Source: Methyloversatilis sp.
GTDB lineage: Bacteria > Pseudomonadota > Gammaproteobacteria > Burkholderiales > Rhodocyclaceae
Direction of reading: 5' to 3'
Length of the DNA: 64,000 nucleotides
Assembly (NCBI GenBank): GCA_017984755.1
Contig: JAGNYW010000001.1
Coordinates: 62,001 to 126,000, forward strand
A program made the position numbers and the translations under genes. Within the stretch, counting starts at the first letter, position 1, and every line of letters starts with the position of its first letter. Below the pieces are notes generated by a model, which saw only the letters and a list, made by a program, of their open reading frames with translations, had not been told where the DNA came from and did no database searches. Below are positions 8,508 through 16,700 of this stretch, one piece after another.

Positions 8508-10810
8508 CTGCATTCCTGCCGGGCCGCATGCGTGCAGCCTTCGTCCTGATCCTTGCACTCGGTCTTGCCGGCTGCGCCACCAACAAGGCTTTCGAAGAGG
8601 GCAAGCAGGCGCTGATCAGCGGCGATCAGGAGCGTGCGCTCGGTTTGTTCGAACAGGCGTCGAAGGAGTCGCCGGACAACCCGGAAATCCGCGCCACGTT
8701 CTTCCGCCAGCGCGAGGTCGCCGTGGCCCGTCTGCTGTCGCAGGCGGATTCGGCACGCATGGCCGGTCGGCGCGACGAGGCGAATGCCGCGATCGATCGC
8801 GTGCTGGCACTCGATTCCCGCAACCAGCGGGCCCTGTTCCTGCGCGAACAGATGACGCGCAGCGTGCGTCACGACGCCATGGTCGGCGAGGCGGGCGTGC
8901 TGCTCGCGCGCAAGGATCTGGGCGGTGCCGACGCGCGGCTGCGCAACATACTCGAGCAGGACACCACGCACGCGGGCGCCCGCGACATGCTGCGCAAGGT
9001 GGAAGAGGCGCGGCCGAAGCAGGTGGCTCCGGCCGCACTGGGCGGGCTGTTCCAGAAGACCGTCACGCTGGAATTCCGCGAAACGTCGATGCGAAATGTA
9101 TTCGAAGCCATTGCGCGGTCGACCGGCATCAATTTCGTGTTCGACAAGGACGTGCGGGCCGACCTGAAGGTCACCCTGTTCGTGCGCAACACGACGGTGG
9201 CCGAAGTGATGCGACTCATCCTGATCACCAACCAGCTCGAGCGCAGCGTGCTGTCGGACAACACGGTGCTGATCTACCCGAACACCGCAGCCAAGCAGCG
9301 TGAGTACAAGGAACTGGTTACCCGGACCTTCTTCCTGGTCAATGCCGAAGCCAAGCAGGTGCAGAACCTGATCAAGACGGTGGTGAAGACCAAGGATATC
9401 TACATAGACGAGCGCATCAACCTCATCGTGATGAAGGACACCGCCGATGCGGTACGCCTGGCGGAACAGCTGGTCGAGTCGGTGGATGTGGCCGAGCCGG
9501 AAGTGATGCTGGAAGTCGAGGTGCTGGAGGTCAGCAGCAACAAACTGAAGGATTTGGGCATCGATTTTCCGGACCAGGTCGGTTACGGCATCCTGACACC
9601 CAATCTGACCAACTCAACCAGCAACCTCGGGGTCACGACTAGTTCCACCACCCTCGGCGGTCAACTCCTGCAGGGCAACATCAACCTGAAGGATACGGGG
9701 GGCCTGGTCGTTCCGTATATTTCCAACCCCGCACTCATCCTCAACCTCAAATCGCAGGACGGCGCCGCCAATCTGCTCGCCAATCCGCGCATCCGCGTCA
9801 AGAACAAGGAAAAGGCGAAAGTGCACATCGGCGAGAAGCTGCCGGTGTTCACGACGACCTCGACCGCCAACGTGGGCGTGTCGGCGTCGGTCACTTACCT
9901 GGATGTCGGCCTCAAGCTCGACGTCGAGCCGCTGATTCACCTGGAGGACGACGTCGACATCAAGATGACGCTGGAGGTGTCGAGCATCGTGAAAGAGGTG
10001 ATCGGGCCGCAGAGTTCCCTCGCGTACCAGATCGGCACACGATCGACGGCCACCTCGCTGCGCCTGAAGGACGGCGAGACGCAGATCCTTGCCGGCCTCA
10101 TTTCGGACGAAGAGCGCACCAGCGCGTCGCGCCTGCCCGGTCTGGGGGATCTGCCCATCGTCGGCAAGCTGTTCTCGAGCGAACGCGGCAGCAACAACAA
10201 GACCGAAATCGTGCTGCTCATCACCCCGCGCATCGTGCGCAACCTGACGCGGCCGGCGCACATTTCGCCCGCACTGGCGGCAGGTACGGAAGCATCGGTA
10301 GGCAGTGCATCGCTGTCGTTGCGCTCGCCGGCGAAAGATCAGGGTGTGCGCATGTCGACTTCGGGGGGCGGCGCTGCAGCAGCGGCGCCGCAAGCCAGAA
10401 TGGCCGCACCGGGAGCGGCGGCGCCTGCTCCGGAAGCGGAGGCAGAAGTCGATGCCACGCCGGTCGAACTTCGCATGCAGGCATCGGGTGATGCGGCAAT
10501 CGGCGGCGAAGCGGGCGTCTCGGTCACGATGACGGCGCCTGAAGGAAGTCAGGTTGCGACGATCGAACTGGTCTATGACCCGAACGTGCTGACGGCACAG
10601 GGCAACGTGACGGCGCCGGGACGTACCGTGCTCACACTCGGTCCGGCCGACGGGCAGGAGGCGCGCGGCGAGGTTCGCTTCCGCGTGGCACCGGCGGCGC
10701 CGATAGGCAGCAGCAGCGTGCAGGTCGGCAGCGTCACGATGCTCGGTGCCGACGGCAATCCGCTGCCGGTTGCTGCACCGCCACCGGTCGACATCGTGAT
10801 CCGGCCCTGA
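8504..10810 (+). CDS. gspD: Lipoprotein secretin GspD with N-terminal TPR-like region and C-terminal cohesin-like domain
   Basis: 768 residues. Signal peptide with lipobox LAGC, lipidated Cys24. Residues about 28-165 are helical repeats of TPR type. Residues about 185-345 hold the secretin N0/N1 modules (VTLEFRETSMRNVFEAIA, VEVLEVSSNKLKDLG). Residues about 345-590 are the secretin barrel with the motif LKDGETQILAGLISDEE and the VPGLGDLP-like SRLPGLGDLPIVGKLF. An Ala/Pro-rich linker (about 620-648) leads to about 120 residues (VELRMQASGDAAIGGEAGV ... VATIELVYDPNVL ... ARGEVRFRVA) that read like a cohesin fold. Cohesin-tailed secretins are known in some betaproteobacteria but their purpose is unclear. 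Last gene of the operon, ATGA overlap with the linker gene. Confidence 0.9.
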   Translation: MTAFLPGRMRAAFVLILALGLAGCATNKAFEEGKQALISGDQERALGLFEQASKESPDNPEIRATFFRQREVAVARLLSQADSARMAGRRDEANAAIDRVLALDSRNQRALFLREQMTRSVRHDAMVGEAGVLLARKDLGGADARLRNILEQDTTHAGARDMLRKVEEARPKQVAPAALGGLFQKTVTLEFRETSMRNVFEAIARSTGINFVFDKDVRADLKVTLFVRNTTVAEVMRLILITNQLERSVLSDNTVLIYPNTAAKQREYKELVTRTFFLVNAEAKQVQNLIKTVVKTKDIYIDERINLIVMKDTADAVRLAEQLVESVDVAEPEVMLEVEVLEVSSNKLKDLGIDFPDQVGYGILTPNLTNSTSNLGVTTSSTTLGGQLLQGNINLKDTGGLVVPYISNPALILNLKSQDGAANLLANPRIRVKNKEKAKVHIGEKLPVFTTTSTANVGVSASVTYLDVGLKLDVEPLIHLEDDVDIKMTLEVSSIVKEVIGPQSSLAYQIGTRSTATSLRLKDGETQILAGLISDEERTSASRLPGLGDLPIVGKLFSSERGSNNKTEIVLLITPRIVRNLTRPAHISPALAAGTEASVGSASLSLRSPAKDQGVRMSTSGGGAAAAAPQARMAAPGAAAPAPEAEAEVDATPVELRMQASGDAAIGGEAGVSVTMTAPEGSQVATIELVYDPNVLTAQGNVTAPGRTVLTLGPADGQEARGEVRFRVAPAAPIGSSSVQVGSVTMLGADGNPLPVAAPPPVDIVIRP

Positions 10811-10882
10811 TCTTCCGGCGCGGGTCAGCGCCGACCGCAGAACTCGGGCGGCCCGTCAGCCAACCGCCGGACAGGCGCGGCG

Positions 10883-10917
10883 AAAAAAAAAGGGAAGGCA
10901 TTGCCTTCCCTTTTTTT
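10883..10917 (+). terminator. Bidirectional intrinsic terminator
   Basis: Arms GGGAAGGC (10892-10899) and GCCTTCCC (10903-10910) with loop ATT, flanked by a run of A on the left and T on the right. It can stop both gspD (+) and the convergent XRE gene (-). Confidence 0.92.
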
Positions 10918-10940
10918 GAGCTGTGCAGAACTGCCTGCGA

Positions 10941-11234
10941 TCAACCGGCCTTGCGGTAAGCGCGCGCTTCCTTCTTCAGGCGCTTGAAGGTTTCCGGGTC
11001 GGTGGCGCGCAGATATTCGACGACATCGACGTCCTCGCGGCGGATCTTGCTGATGTCGATCTGCTCGACATGCACCAGGCGGAGAAGGGCCTGAACCGGC
11101 TTCGGCATGTTGCGTCCGCTTTCATAACGGGAGCCACCACTCTGCGTGACGCCGAGGCGTGACCAGAATTGCGACTGGTTCATGCCGAGCTTCTTGCGAA
11201 TTTCCTTTGCATCGATCGTGTCTGTGGGTTTCAT
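10941..11234 (-). CDS. XRE-type helix-turn-helix regulator
   Basis: 97 residues. Residues about 8-40 hold a helix-turn-helix: AKEIRKKLGMNQSQFWSRLG then VTQSGGSRYESGRNMPKPV, as in the Cro/XRE family. The C-terminal third is charged (DVVEYLRATDPETFKRLKKE) and may mediate dimers. It is divergent from lysC. Its own upstream region carries a 14-base inverted repeat just after a candidate -10 box, which suggests autoregulation. Target genes are unknown. Confidence 0.85.
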   Translation of the reverse strand: MKPTDTIDAKEIRKKLGMNQSQFWSRLGVTQSGGSRYESGRNMPKPVQALLRLVHVEQIDISKIRREDVDVVEYLRATDPETFKRLKKEARAYRKAG

Positions 11235-11310
11235 GCTCGTTGTCCTTGATTGGTTAAGTGTCTCTTTGGCCGCGCCGACCCTGAAAATCGGATGCGGACT
11301 GCTTGCCGTT

Positions 11311-11324
11311 TCGCATAAATGCGA
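11311..11324. promoter_or_regulatory. Candidate operator (inverted repeat) of the XRE gene
   Basis: TCGCAT-AA-ATGCGA, perfect 6-base arms with a two-base centre. It sits three bases downstream of the candidate minus-strand -10 box, where a repressor would block transcription start. Confidence 0.5.
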
Positions 11325-11327
11325 GTT

Positions 11328-11355
11328 TTTATCCTATCACTAAAGTCATAGTAAA
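11328..11355 (-). promoter_or_regulatory. Candidate promoter of the XRE gene
   Basis: On the minus strand TTTACT (11350-11355) and GATAAA (11328-11333) are spaced by 16 bases, about 95 bases upstream of the XRE start codon. Motif match only. Confidence 0.4.
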
Positions 11356-11496
11356 AACCCAGTATAAATGATCGCAATGTCCTGTACCAAGCAGCGTTGC
11401 ATAAATTTTCAACTGTCATGTAACGGAGCGTCCGGATCGACGAATTCCACGGTCCCGAACGAGGCGTTTCCGCGTCCGCTGTCGCGCGGACTGGCC

Positions 11497-11523
11497 TTGG
11501 CTGCCGATCGGATAAGCTACAAT
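11497..11523 (+). promoter_or_regulatory. Candidate lysC promoter
   Basis: TTGGCT (11497-11502) and TACAAT (11518-11523), spacing 15 bases, 33 bases before the lysC ATG. The -10 box is good, the spacing is short. Confidence 0.4.
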
Positions 11524-11556
11524 CGCCGCCTTCAGTAAAACGTTGCGGAAGCGCAG

Positions 11557-12795
11557 ATGGCTCTCATAGTCCAGAAGTACGGTGGTACCTCGGTCGGCAA
11601 GCCGGACCGAATCAAGAGCGTGGCCCGACGGGTTGCGCGCTATGTGGCGCGCGGAGACCAGGTGGTCGTCGTGGTGTCGGCCATGAGCGGCGAGACCAAC
11701 CGCCTGCTCGGGCTGGCGCGCGAAGTCTCGCCGGCGCCCGATCCTCGCGAACTCGATGTGATCGCATCGACCGGCGAGCAGGTGACCATCGGCCTGCTGT
11801 CGATGGCACTGAAGGATCTCGGGATGAAGGCGCGCAGCTACACCGGCGGCCAAGTGCGCATCCTGACCGACAATGCCTATACAAAAGCGCGGATTCTGGC
11901 GATCGACGAGCACAACGTCCGGCGCGATCTGGATGAGGGCTGCGTCGTGGTCGTGGCCGGCTTTCAGGGTGTCGACGAGAACGGCAACATCACGACGCTC
12001 GGACGCGGCGGTTCGGATACCACCGGCGTGGCTCTGGCGGCCGCGCTGCATGCCGATGAGTGCCAGATATTCACCGACGTCGATGGCGTCTACACGACCG
12101 ACCCGCGCGTCGTGCCGGAAGCCCGGCGCCTCGACCGCATCACCTTCGAGGAAATGCTCGAAATGGCGAGTCTCGGGTCGAAGGTGCTGCAGATCCGGTC
12201 GGTCGAATTCGCAGGCAAGTACAAGGTCAAGCTGCGCGTGCTGTCCAGTTTCGAGGAAGAGGGCCAGGAAGGCCCCGGTACGCTGATTACAGTCGAGGAA
12301 GACGTCAATATGGAACAACCCATCATCTCCGGCATCGCGTTCAACCGCGATGAAGCCAAACTGACCGTGCTTGGCGTGCCCGATCGGCCGGGCATCGCCT
12401 ACCAGATACTCGGCCCGATCGCGGATGCCAATATCGATGTCGATATGATCATCCAGAATATCGGTCACGACGGATCGACCGATTTCTCCTTCACGGTCAA
12501 TCGCAGCGAGTTCGCCAAGGCAACCGAAATCGTCGAAGGCGTGCGGCAGCACATCGGTGCCCGTGAAATCAGGGGCGACAACCGCATATGCAAGGTGTCG
12601 GCCGTCGGCGTCGGCATGCGCTCGCACCCGGGCGTGGCCAGCAAGATGTTCCGCACGCTGGCGGAAGAGGGCATCAATATCCAGATGATCTCGACCTCTG
12701 AAATCAAGGTTTCCGTCGTGCTCGACGAGAAGTATCTCGAACTCGCGGTGCGCGTCCTGCACCGTGCATTCGACCTGGATCAGCCGGCTGCGTGA
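11557..12795 (+). CDS. lysC: Aspartate kinase
   Basis: 412 residues. It phosphorylates aspartate, the first step towards lysine, threonine and methionine. N-terminal kinase signature [15 protein letters not shown], then [16 protein letters not shown] (ATP/aspartate site) and [14 protein letters not shown]. Two ACT domains follow from about residue 260 ([20 protein letters not shown] and [19 protein letters not shown]), the usual place for feedback binding of lysine or threonine. Weak Shine-Dalgarno GCGGAAG. The length and domain order fit the single-enzyme aspartokinases of Betaproteobacteria; hom and thrC lie about 30 kb away. Confidence 0.97.
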   Translation: MALIVQKYGGTSVGKPDRIKSVARRVARYVARGDQVVVVVSAMSGETNRLLGLAREVSPAPDPRELDVIASTGEQVTIGLLSMALKDLGMKARSYTGGQVRILTDNAYTKARILAIDEHNVRRDLDEGCVVVVAGFQGVDENGNITTLGRGGSDTTGVALAAALHADECQIFTDVDGVYTTDPRVVPEARRLDRITFEEMLEMASLGSKVLQIRSVEFAGKYKVKLRVLSSFEEEGQEGPGTLITVEEDVNMEQPIISGIAFNRDEAKLTVLGVPDRPGIAYQILGPIADANIDVDMIIQNIGHDGSTDFSFTVNRSEFAKATEIVEGVRQHIGAREIRGDNRICKVSAVGVGMRSHPGVASKMFRTLAEEGINIQMISTSEIKVSVVLDEKYLELAVRVLHRAFDLDQPAA

Positions 12796-12822
12796 TTCAC
12801 GGGCGGCCGACAGGCCGTTTGT

Positions 12823-12851
12823 TTGACCGAAGCGGGTCTAACCGTTATCAT
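12823..12851 (+). promoter_or_regulatory. Promoter of the tRNA pair
   Basis: TTGACC (12823-12828) and TATCAT (12846-12851) with ideal 17-base spacing, ending 19 bases before the tRNA-Ser gene. This is one of the strongest sigma-70 matches in the window. Confidence 0.75.
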
Positions 12852-12870
12852 TCGCGCGCTTTGCAGTACC

Positions 12871-12964
12871 GGAGGGGTGGCCGAGAGGTCGAAGGCACTC
12901 CCCTGCTAAGGGAGCATACGGGCCAAAACCTGTATCGAGGGTTCGAATCCCTCCTCCTCCGCCA
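12871..12964 (+). tRNA. tRNA-Ser (anticodon GCT)
   Basis: Cloverleaf with a long variable arm as in class II serine tRNAs. Acceptor GGAGGGG pairs with CTCCTCC (one G-U), anticodon GCT at 12905-12907 in loop CTGCTAA, T-loop GTTCGAATC, and an encoded CCA at 12962-12964. It reads AGC/AGT codons. Confidence 0.95.
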
Positions 12965-13017
12965 GCGTTTTAGTTGAAAGTTAGCGAATCTTTGCTATAC
13001 TGTTGCCTCTTTGCAGC

Positions 13018-13094
13018 GCGCCCGTAGCTCAGCTGGATAGAGTACTTGGCTACGAACCAAGGGGTCGGGCGTTCGAATCGCTCCGGGCGCGCCA
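13018..13094 (+). tRNA. tRNA-Arg (anticodon ACG)
   Basis: 77 bases with encoded CCA. Acceptor GCGCCCG pairs with CGGGCGC, D-arm GCTCAGCTGGATAGAGT, anticodon loop CTACGAA in stem TTGG/CCAA, T-loop GTTCGAATC. The A34 is normally edited to inosine to read CGN codons. It lies 53 bases after tRNA-Ser with no separate strong promoter, so both are probably cotranscribed. Confidence 0.95.
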
Positions 13095-13119
13095 ACAACG
13101 CGAAGAGAAACAGGCACTG

Positions 13120-13144
13120 AGCCAACCCTTGGGTTGGCTTTTTT
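13120..13144 (+). terminator. Intrinsic terminator of the tRNA operon
   Basis: AGCCAACCC (13120-13128) and GGGTTGGCT (13131-13139) form a 9-base stem with a two-base minimal loop (in practice a tetraloop), followed by a T-run to 13144. Confidence 0.92.
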
Positions 13145-13556
13145 GCGTCTGAATATTTTCCACGTCGGGTTGGCAGCTCAGGCTCGTGATTCGATCCGGG
13201 CGGAGCGCTGGATTCCCGTCTTGCGCCCCGGAAAATCCTCGGTCATGCGTGAGGCTGTGTGTACGCACCGGCCGCGGATGATCTCGGTTGTCGGCGTCGT
13301 CAAACTGGTGCGCCCATCATTTCCATGCATCGTCATGTGTCCCCGATTTGCCGCGGAGGCGGCGTAGCCTTGCCCGCTCGTCACGGACGACGTGTAGGCC
13401 AAAAGCCTGATTGGTTTTTCCTTTCCGCTTCTGCATCCTTGTCCCTCCTGATCGATCGAGTCCTCAAGGACGGGTGGGCGGGGCGTCATACACTGCTTGG
13501 CTTACATGATTTGTAAGGGTTTGTTATTATGACAAATCATTAAACGGATCCTCGTC
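13145..13556. other. Gene-poor stretch after the tRNA pair
   Basis: 412 bases. Short open frames exist on both strands but none has a recognisable domain or a good ribosome site. The right end holds nested inverted repeats upstream of an orphan gene (listed separately). Nothing else recognised. Confidence 0.5.
13501..13540. repeat. Nested inverted repeats upstream of the orphan gene
   Basis: Inner pair CTTACA (13501-13506) / TGTAAG (13512-13517) and outer pair ATGATTTGT (13506-13514) / ACAAATCAT (13532-13540) share bases, so the two foldings exclude each other. The stretch is markedly AT-rich. It may be an operator or a promoter region; no regulator is identified. Confidence 0.5.
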
Positions 13557-13898
13557 ATGAAAAAATGTGCAGGGAGACGCGTGGTCGACGCTTTCGATGC
13601 TGCGGTGTACTTCGGCCCGGCGAGGACCTCGCTGGCATGGCTCAAACAGGCGCTCGATCTGCCTGCCAGAGCGGAGTGGCTTGGGTTCGGGATACAGCGC
13701 ACGGGCGAGGATTGTTTCCTGAGCGGGCAACAGTCCGATGCCGATTGCCATGCGATCGCATGGGTGCATACGCCCGAGGGCGCGCTTTCTTTCGGTGCAT
13801 GGGGTGAGGCGCGGCAGTTGTCGGATGCGTTTCCGGACACCATCGTTGTACTCATGTTCGATCTCGGAGACGAAATAATCGTTTTTCCGGCGCGCTGA
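13557..13898 (+). CDS. Hypothetical protein, orphan
   Basis: 113 residues starting MKKCAGRRVVDAFDAA. No known domain recognised. The composition is that of a small soluble acidic protein, with a hydrophobic C-terminal strand pair (TIVVLMFDLGDEIIVFPAR). Codon use with frequent G/C third positions looks coding, although more mixed than in the flanking housekeeping genes. No clear Shine-Dalgarno. It stands alone between the tRNA genes and ndk. It could be an acquired gene; a chance open frame cannot be excluded. Confidence 0.5.
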   Translation: MKKCAGRRVVDAFDAAVYFGPARTSLAWLKQALDLPARAEWLGFGIQRTGEDCFLSGQQSDADCHAIAWVHTPEGALSFGAWGEARQLSDAFPDTIVVLMFDLGDEIIVFPAR

Positions 13899-14306
13899 AT
13901 TCGTCCTGTGGACCCGCAGGGCAAGGACACTCGTGAAGTGCTGTCCACTTTGCGCATACATATACGTATGGATTGCCTGCGGAGCGTCCTCCGCGCATGT
14001 GCGTTCTGTGCCTGTTTCTTGGATGCAGCCCCTTCCATTCCTTCTCCGACGGACACGGTCGGCGCTTCAGGGTGGTTCGGACCGGGTTGAACATGGCGGC
14101 GGCAGGCCCCATCTTCACTCGCGCGGAAAAACGATCGTTGCTCGCTCAAGATGACTCATCCTGGTGCGATGCACCACCTGATTGTTTGCCCTTGCGTGCG
14201 CGGGCCCCTTTGCCTCGAGAGTAGCTCGAAGAGACTTGGTGCGTCAGTCTTGCTACAATCTACGGTTGTCTTGCAACTTCCTCAAAGCCCTTTCCGGAGA
14301 TTCAAC
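13899..14306. other. Intergenic region before ndk
   Basis: 408 bases. Its right end carries the ndk promoter. Around 13955-13970 there is a small palindromic stretch (CATAC ... GTATG, containing ATACGTAT). Short open frames are present on both strands, none convincing. Nothing else recognised. Confidence 0.5.
14231..14259 (+). promoter_or_regulatory. Candidate ndk promoter (extended -10)
   Basis: TGCTACAAT (14251-14259) is an extended -10 box; the -35 position holds the poorer GAGACT (14231-14236) at 17 bases. Start codon follows 47 bases downstream. Confidence 0.5.
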
Positions 14307-14732
14307 ATGGCCGCAGAACGTACCCTTTCGATCATCAAGCCCGACGCCGTCGCAAAGAATGTCATCGGCAAGATCTACCAGCGCTTCGAAGACGCAGGCC
14401 TGAAGATCGCTGCGTCCCGCATGGCGCAGCTTTCGCGTGCCGAAGCGGAAGGTTTCTACGCAGTGCATCGCGAGCGTCCTTTCTTCAAGGATCTGGTTGA
14501 TTTCATGATTTCCGGCCCGGTCATGATCCAGGTGCTGGAAGGTGAAGGCGCGATCGCTAAGAACCGCGACCTGATGGGCGCGACTGATCCGAAGAAGGCT
14601 GCTCCGGGTACCATCCGTGCGGATTTCGCTGATTCCATCGACGCCAACGCCGTTCACGGCTCGGACGCTCCGGAAACTGCTGCGGCAGAAATCGCCTACT
14701 TCTTCCCCGCGCTGAACGTTTATTCGCGTTGA
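14307..14732 (+). CDS. ndk: Nucleoside diphosphate kinase
   Basis: 141 residues, the canonical bacterial size. It transfers the gamma phosphate between nucleoside triphosphates and diphosphates through phosphohistidine His117 in the motif NAVHGSD. The N-terminus [18 protein letters not shown] is the family signature. The frame stays open to 14151 upstream, but the ATG at 14307 has a Shine-Dalgarno CGGAGA and starts the conserved sequence. First gene of the long conserved chain; rlmN follows after 10 bases. Confidence 0.98.
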   Translation: MAAERTLSIIKPDAVAKNVIGKIYQRFEDAGLKIAASRMAQLSRAEAEGFYAVHRERPFFKDLVDFMISGPVMIQVLEGEGAIAKNRDLMGATDPKKAAPGTIRADFADSIDANAVHGSDAPETAAAEIAYFFPALNVYSR

Positions 14733-14742
14733 AAGAGACCGC

Positions 14743-15852
14743 GTGACACGCACCAACCTGCTGCAGTTCGACGCTGAAGGCTTCGCTGACTATTTCGCCA
14801 GTCTTGGCGAGAAGCCCTTCCGCGCGCGGCAGGTGATGCGCTGGATACATCGCAACGGTGAGGGTGACTTCGCCGCGATGAGCGATGTGGCCAAATCGTT
14901 GCGCGCCACACTGACCGACATCGCATGCGTGGAAGCGCCCGTTCCTGTCCGTGACAGCACGAGCACGGACGGAACGCGAAAGTGGCTGATCGATGTCGGA
15001 GCTGGCAATGCGATCGAAACCGTATTCATCCCGGAAGAGCGGCGCGGCACCCTCTGCATTTCGACCCAGGCGGGTTGCGCACTCGACTGTGCGTTCTGCT
15101 CGACCGGCAAGCAGGGTTTCAACCGCAATCTCGAAGTGTCGGAAATCATCGGCCAGCTTTGGCTTGCCAATCGCGCGCTCGGTGCCGTGCGCGGCGGTGA
15201 GAATGATGGAGAACGGGTGATTTCGAACGTCGTGATGATGGGCATGGGCGAGCCACTCGCCAATTTCGATGCGACCGTCAGGGCGCTGCGGCTGATGCTC
15301 GACGACAACGCCTACGGTTTGTCGCGCCGCAGGGTGACCGTGTCGACGTCTGGCATCGTGCCCGCCATGGACCGGCTGGGCGAAGCCTGTCCGGTTGCGC
15401 TGGCAGTATCGCTGCACGCACCGAACGATGCGCTGCGCGACGAACTGGTGCCGATCAACAAGAAATATCCCTTGCGGGAACTCCTTGCAGCGTGTGTGCG
15501 CTATCTCGATCACGCGCCGCGCGACTTCATCACCTTCGAATATGTGATGCTCGACGGTGTGAACGATACGGATGAGCATGCGCGCCAACTGGTCGCGATC
15601 GCACGTCAGGTGCCCTGCAAGTACAACCTGATTCCGTTCAATCCCTTTCCGCAGGCGCCTTTCGGACGCTCGCCGAAAGAACGGATTCGCGCATTTTCGG
15701 ACATTCTCATGGCCGAGGGCATCGTCACCACGACGCGCAAGACGCGCGGTGACGACGTCGATGCAGCCTGCGGCCAGCTCGCAGGTCAGGTGCTGGACCG
15801 CACCCGACGCACCAGCAAGGTCATACCGCTCGTGGAGGTTCCAGCACGGTGA
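14743..15852 (+). CDS. rlmN: Dual-specificity rRNA/tRNA adenine-C2 methyltransferase RlmN
   Basis: 369 residues, GTG start. Radical SAM enzyme that methylates A2503 of 23S rRNA and A37 of some tRNAs. Cluster-binding cysteines are Cys112, Cys116 and Cys119 ([12 protein letters not shown]). The C-terminal Cys343 (DAACGQLAG) corresponds to the cysteine that is transiently methylated. Other family motifs: [11 protein letters not shown] and [13 protein letters not shown]. It sits between ndk and pilW, as in most Betaproteobacteria, and overlaps pilW by four bases. Confidence 0.97.
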   Translation: MTRTNLLQFDAEGFADYFASLGEKPFRARQVMRWIHRNGEGDFAAMSDVAKSLRATLTDIACVEAPVPVRDSTSTDGTRKWLIDVGAGNAIETVFIPEERRGTLCISTQAGCALDCAFCSTGKQGFNRNLEVSEIIGQLWLANRALGAVRGGENDGERVISNVVMMGMGEPLANFDATVRALRLMLDDNAYGLSRRRVTVSTSGIVPAMDRLGEACPVALAVSLHAPNDALRDELVPINKKYPLRELLAACVRYLDHAPRDFITFEYVMLDGVNDTDEHARQLVAIARQVPCKYNLIPFNPFPQAPFGRSPKERIRAFSDILMAEGIVTTTRKTRGDDVDAACGQLAGQVLDRTRRTSKVIPLVEVPAR

Positions 15853-16700
15853 AAAGATTTACTGCAGGCGTGGCTGCGATGATGTCAGTCGTCTGGCTGC
15901 TTTCGGGGTGCGCTGCCAATCCGCGTGGCCCGACGGCGGCGGGTGGCGTGGCGGCCAAGGCGTCCACCCCTACCCGGACCGCTGCCCCGGTGTCCGATTA
16001 CAAGCCGGTTGAAACCATCGTGACCGGTGCGGCACGCACGCGCGCCAAATCGCACACCGAACTCGGAATCGCCTATCTCGAGGCGGGCAATGTGGCGGTG
16101 GCGCTTGAAGAGGGGCGTCTGGCACTGCGTGACGACGGTTCCTACGGGCCGGCGCACAACCTGATGGGCCTTGCCCACATGTATCTCGACGAGAAGGCCA
16201 AGGCGCGCGAGCACTTCGAGCGCGCGCTGAGCCTCGCGTCGAACGATCCCGACATCAACAATAATTACGGCTGGTTTCTGTGTTTGAACGGCGAGCCGGA
16301 GCGCGCGATGAGATTGTTTGCCGAAGCAGTCGCCAACCAGCTCTACGCGACGCCGACCCGGCCCTACACGAATGCAGGTCTGTGCGCATTGCAGAACAAC
16401 GATCTTCAGGCTGCCGAGGTGAATTTCCTGAAGGCAGTGAATGCAGATCCGGGTAACTCGCAGGCGGTGTTCAATCTTGCTTCGCTGTTCTACCGCAAGG
16501 GCAGCTATCTGGAGGCGCGCAAGAGTCTGAGCGACTTCCATGCTCAGCGTGATCCAGTATCCGAAAGCCTCTGGCTGGCCGTTCGCATAGAGCGCAAGCT
16601 CGGCGACAAGGTTTCGGAAGCCGGTTTTGCCAGCCAGTTGCGTCGCCGCTTTGCCGGCACCCAGGAACACCAGCTGCTGATGCAGGGGAAATACGACTGA
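15849..16700 (+). CDS. pilW: Type IV pilus biogenesis/stability lipoprotein PilW (PilF)
   Basis: 283 residues. Signal peptide with lipobox LLSGC. Tetratricopeptide repeats fill about residues 60-230 (for example [58 protein letters not shown]). In related bacteria this outer-membrane lipoprotein helps assemble the PilQ secretin ring. GTG start in an ATG-less overlap with rlmN. Its place in the rlmN-rodZ-ispG chain is conserved. Confidence 0.92.
   Translation: MKRFTAGVAAMMSVVWLLSGCAANPRGPTAAGGVAAKASTPTRTAAPVSDYKPVETIVTGAARTRAKSHTELGIAYLEAGNVAVALEEGRLALRDDGSYGPAHNLMGLAHMYLDEKAKAREHFERALSLASNDPDINNNYGWFLCLNGEPERAMRLFAEAVANQLYATPTRPYTNAGLCALQNNDLQAAEVNFLKAVNADPGNSQAVFNLASLFYRKGSYLEARKSLSDFHAQRDPVSESLWLAVRIERKLGDKVSEAGFASQLRRRFAGTQEHQLLMQGKYD

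Larger units (their letters stand above)
11235..11556. other. Divergent intergenic region between XRE gene and lysC
   Basis: 322 bases, clearly AT-richer in the left half (11310-11420) than the neighbours. It holds the candidate promoter and operator of the XRE gene and the candidate lysC promoter, listed separately. I see no further gene. Confidence 0.7.

Noticed and set aside
11416..12762. Minus-strand open frame opposite lysC
   Set aside because: Antisense artefact of high third-position GC; no conserved motif.
13050..13268. Minus-strand frame ending RARSDSNARPLGS
   Set aside because: It is the antisense of the tRNA-Arg gene and its 3' flank, a known type of false gene.
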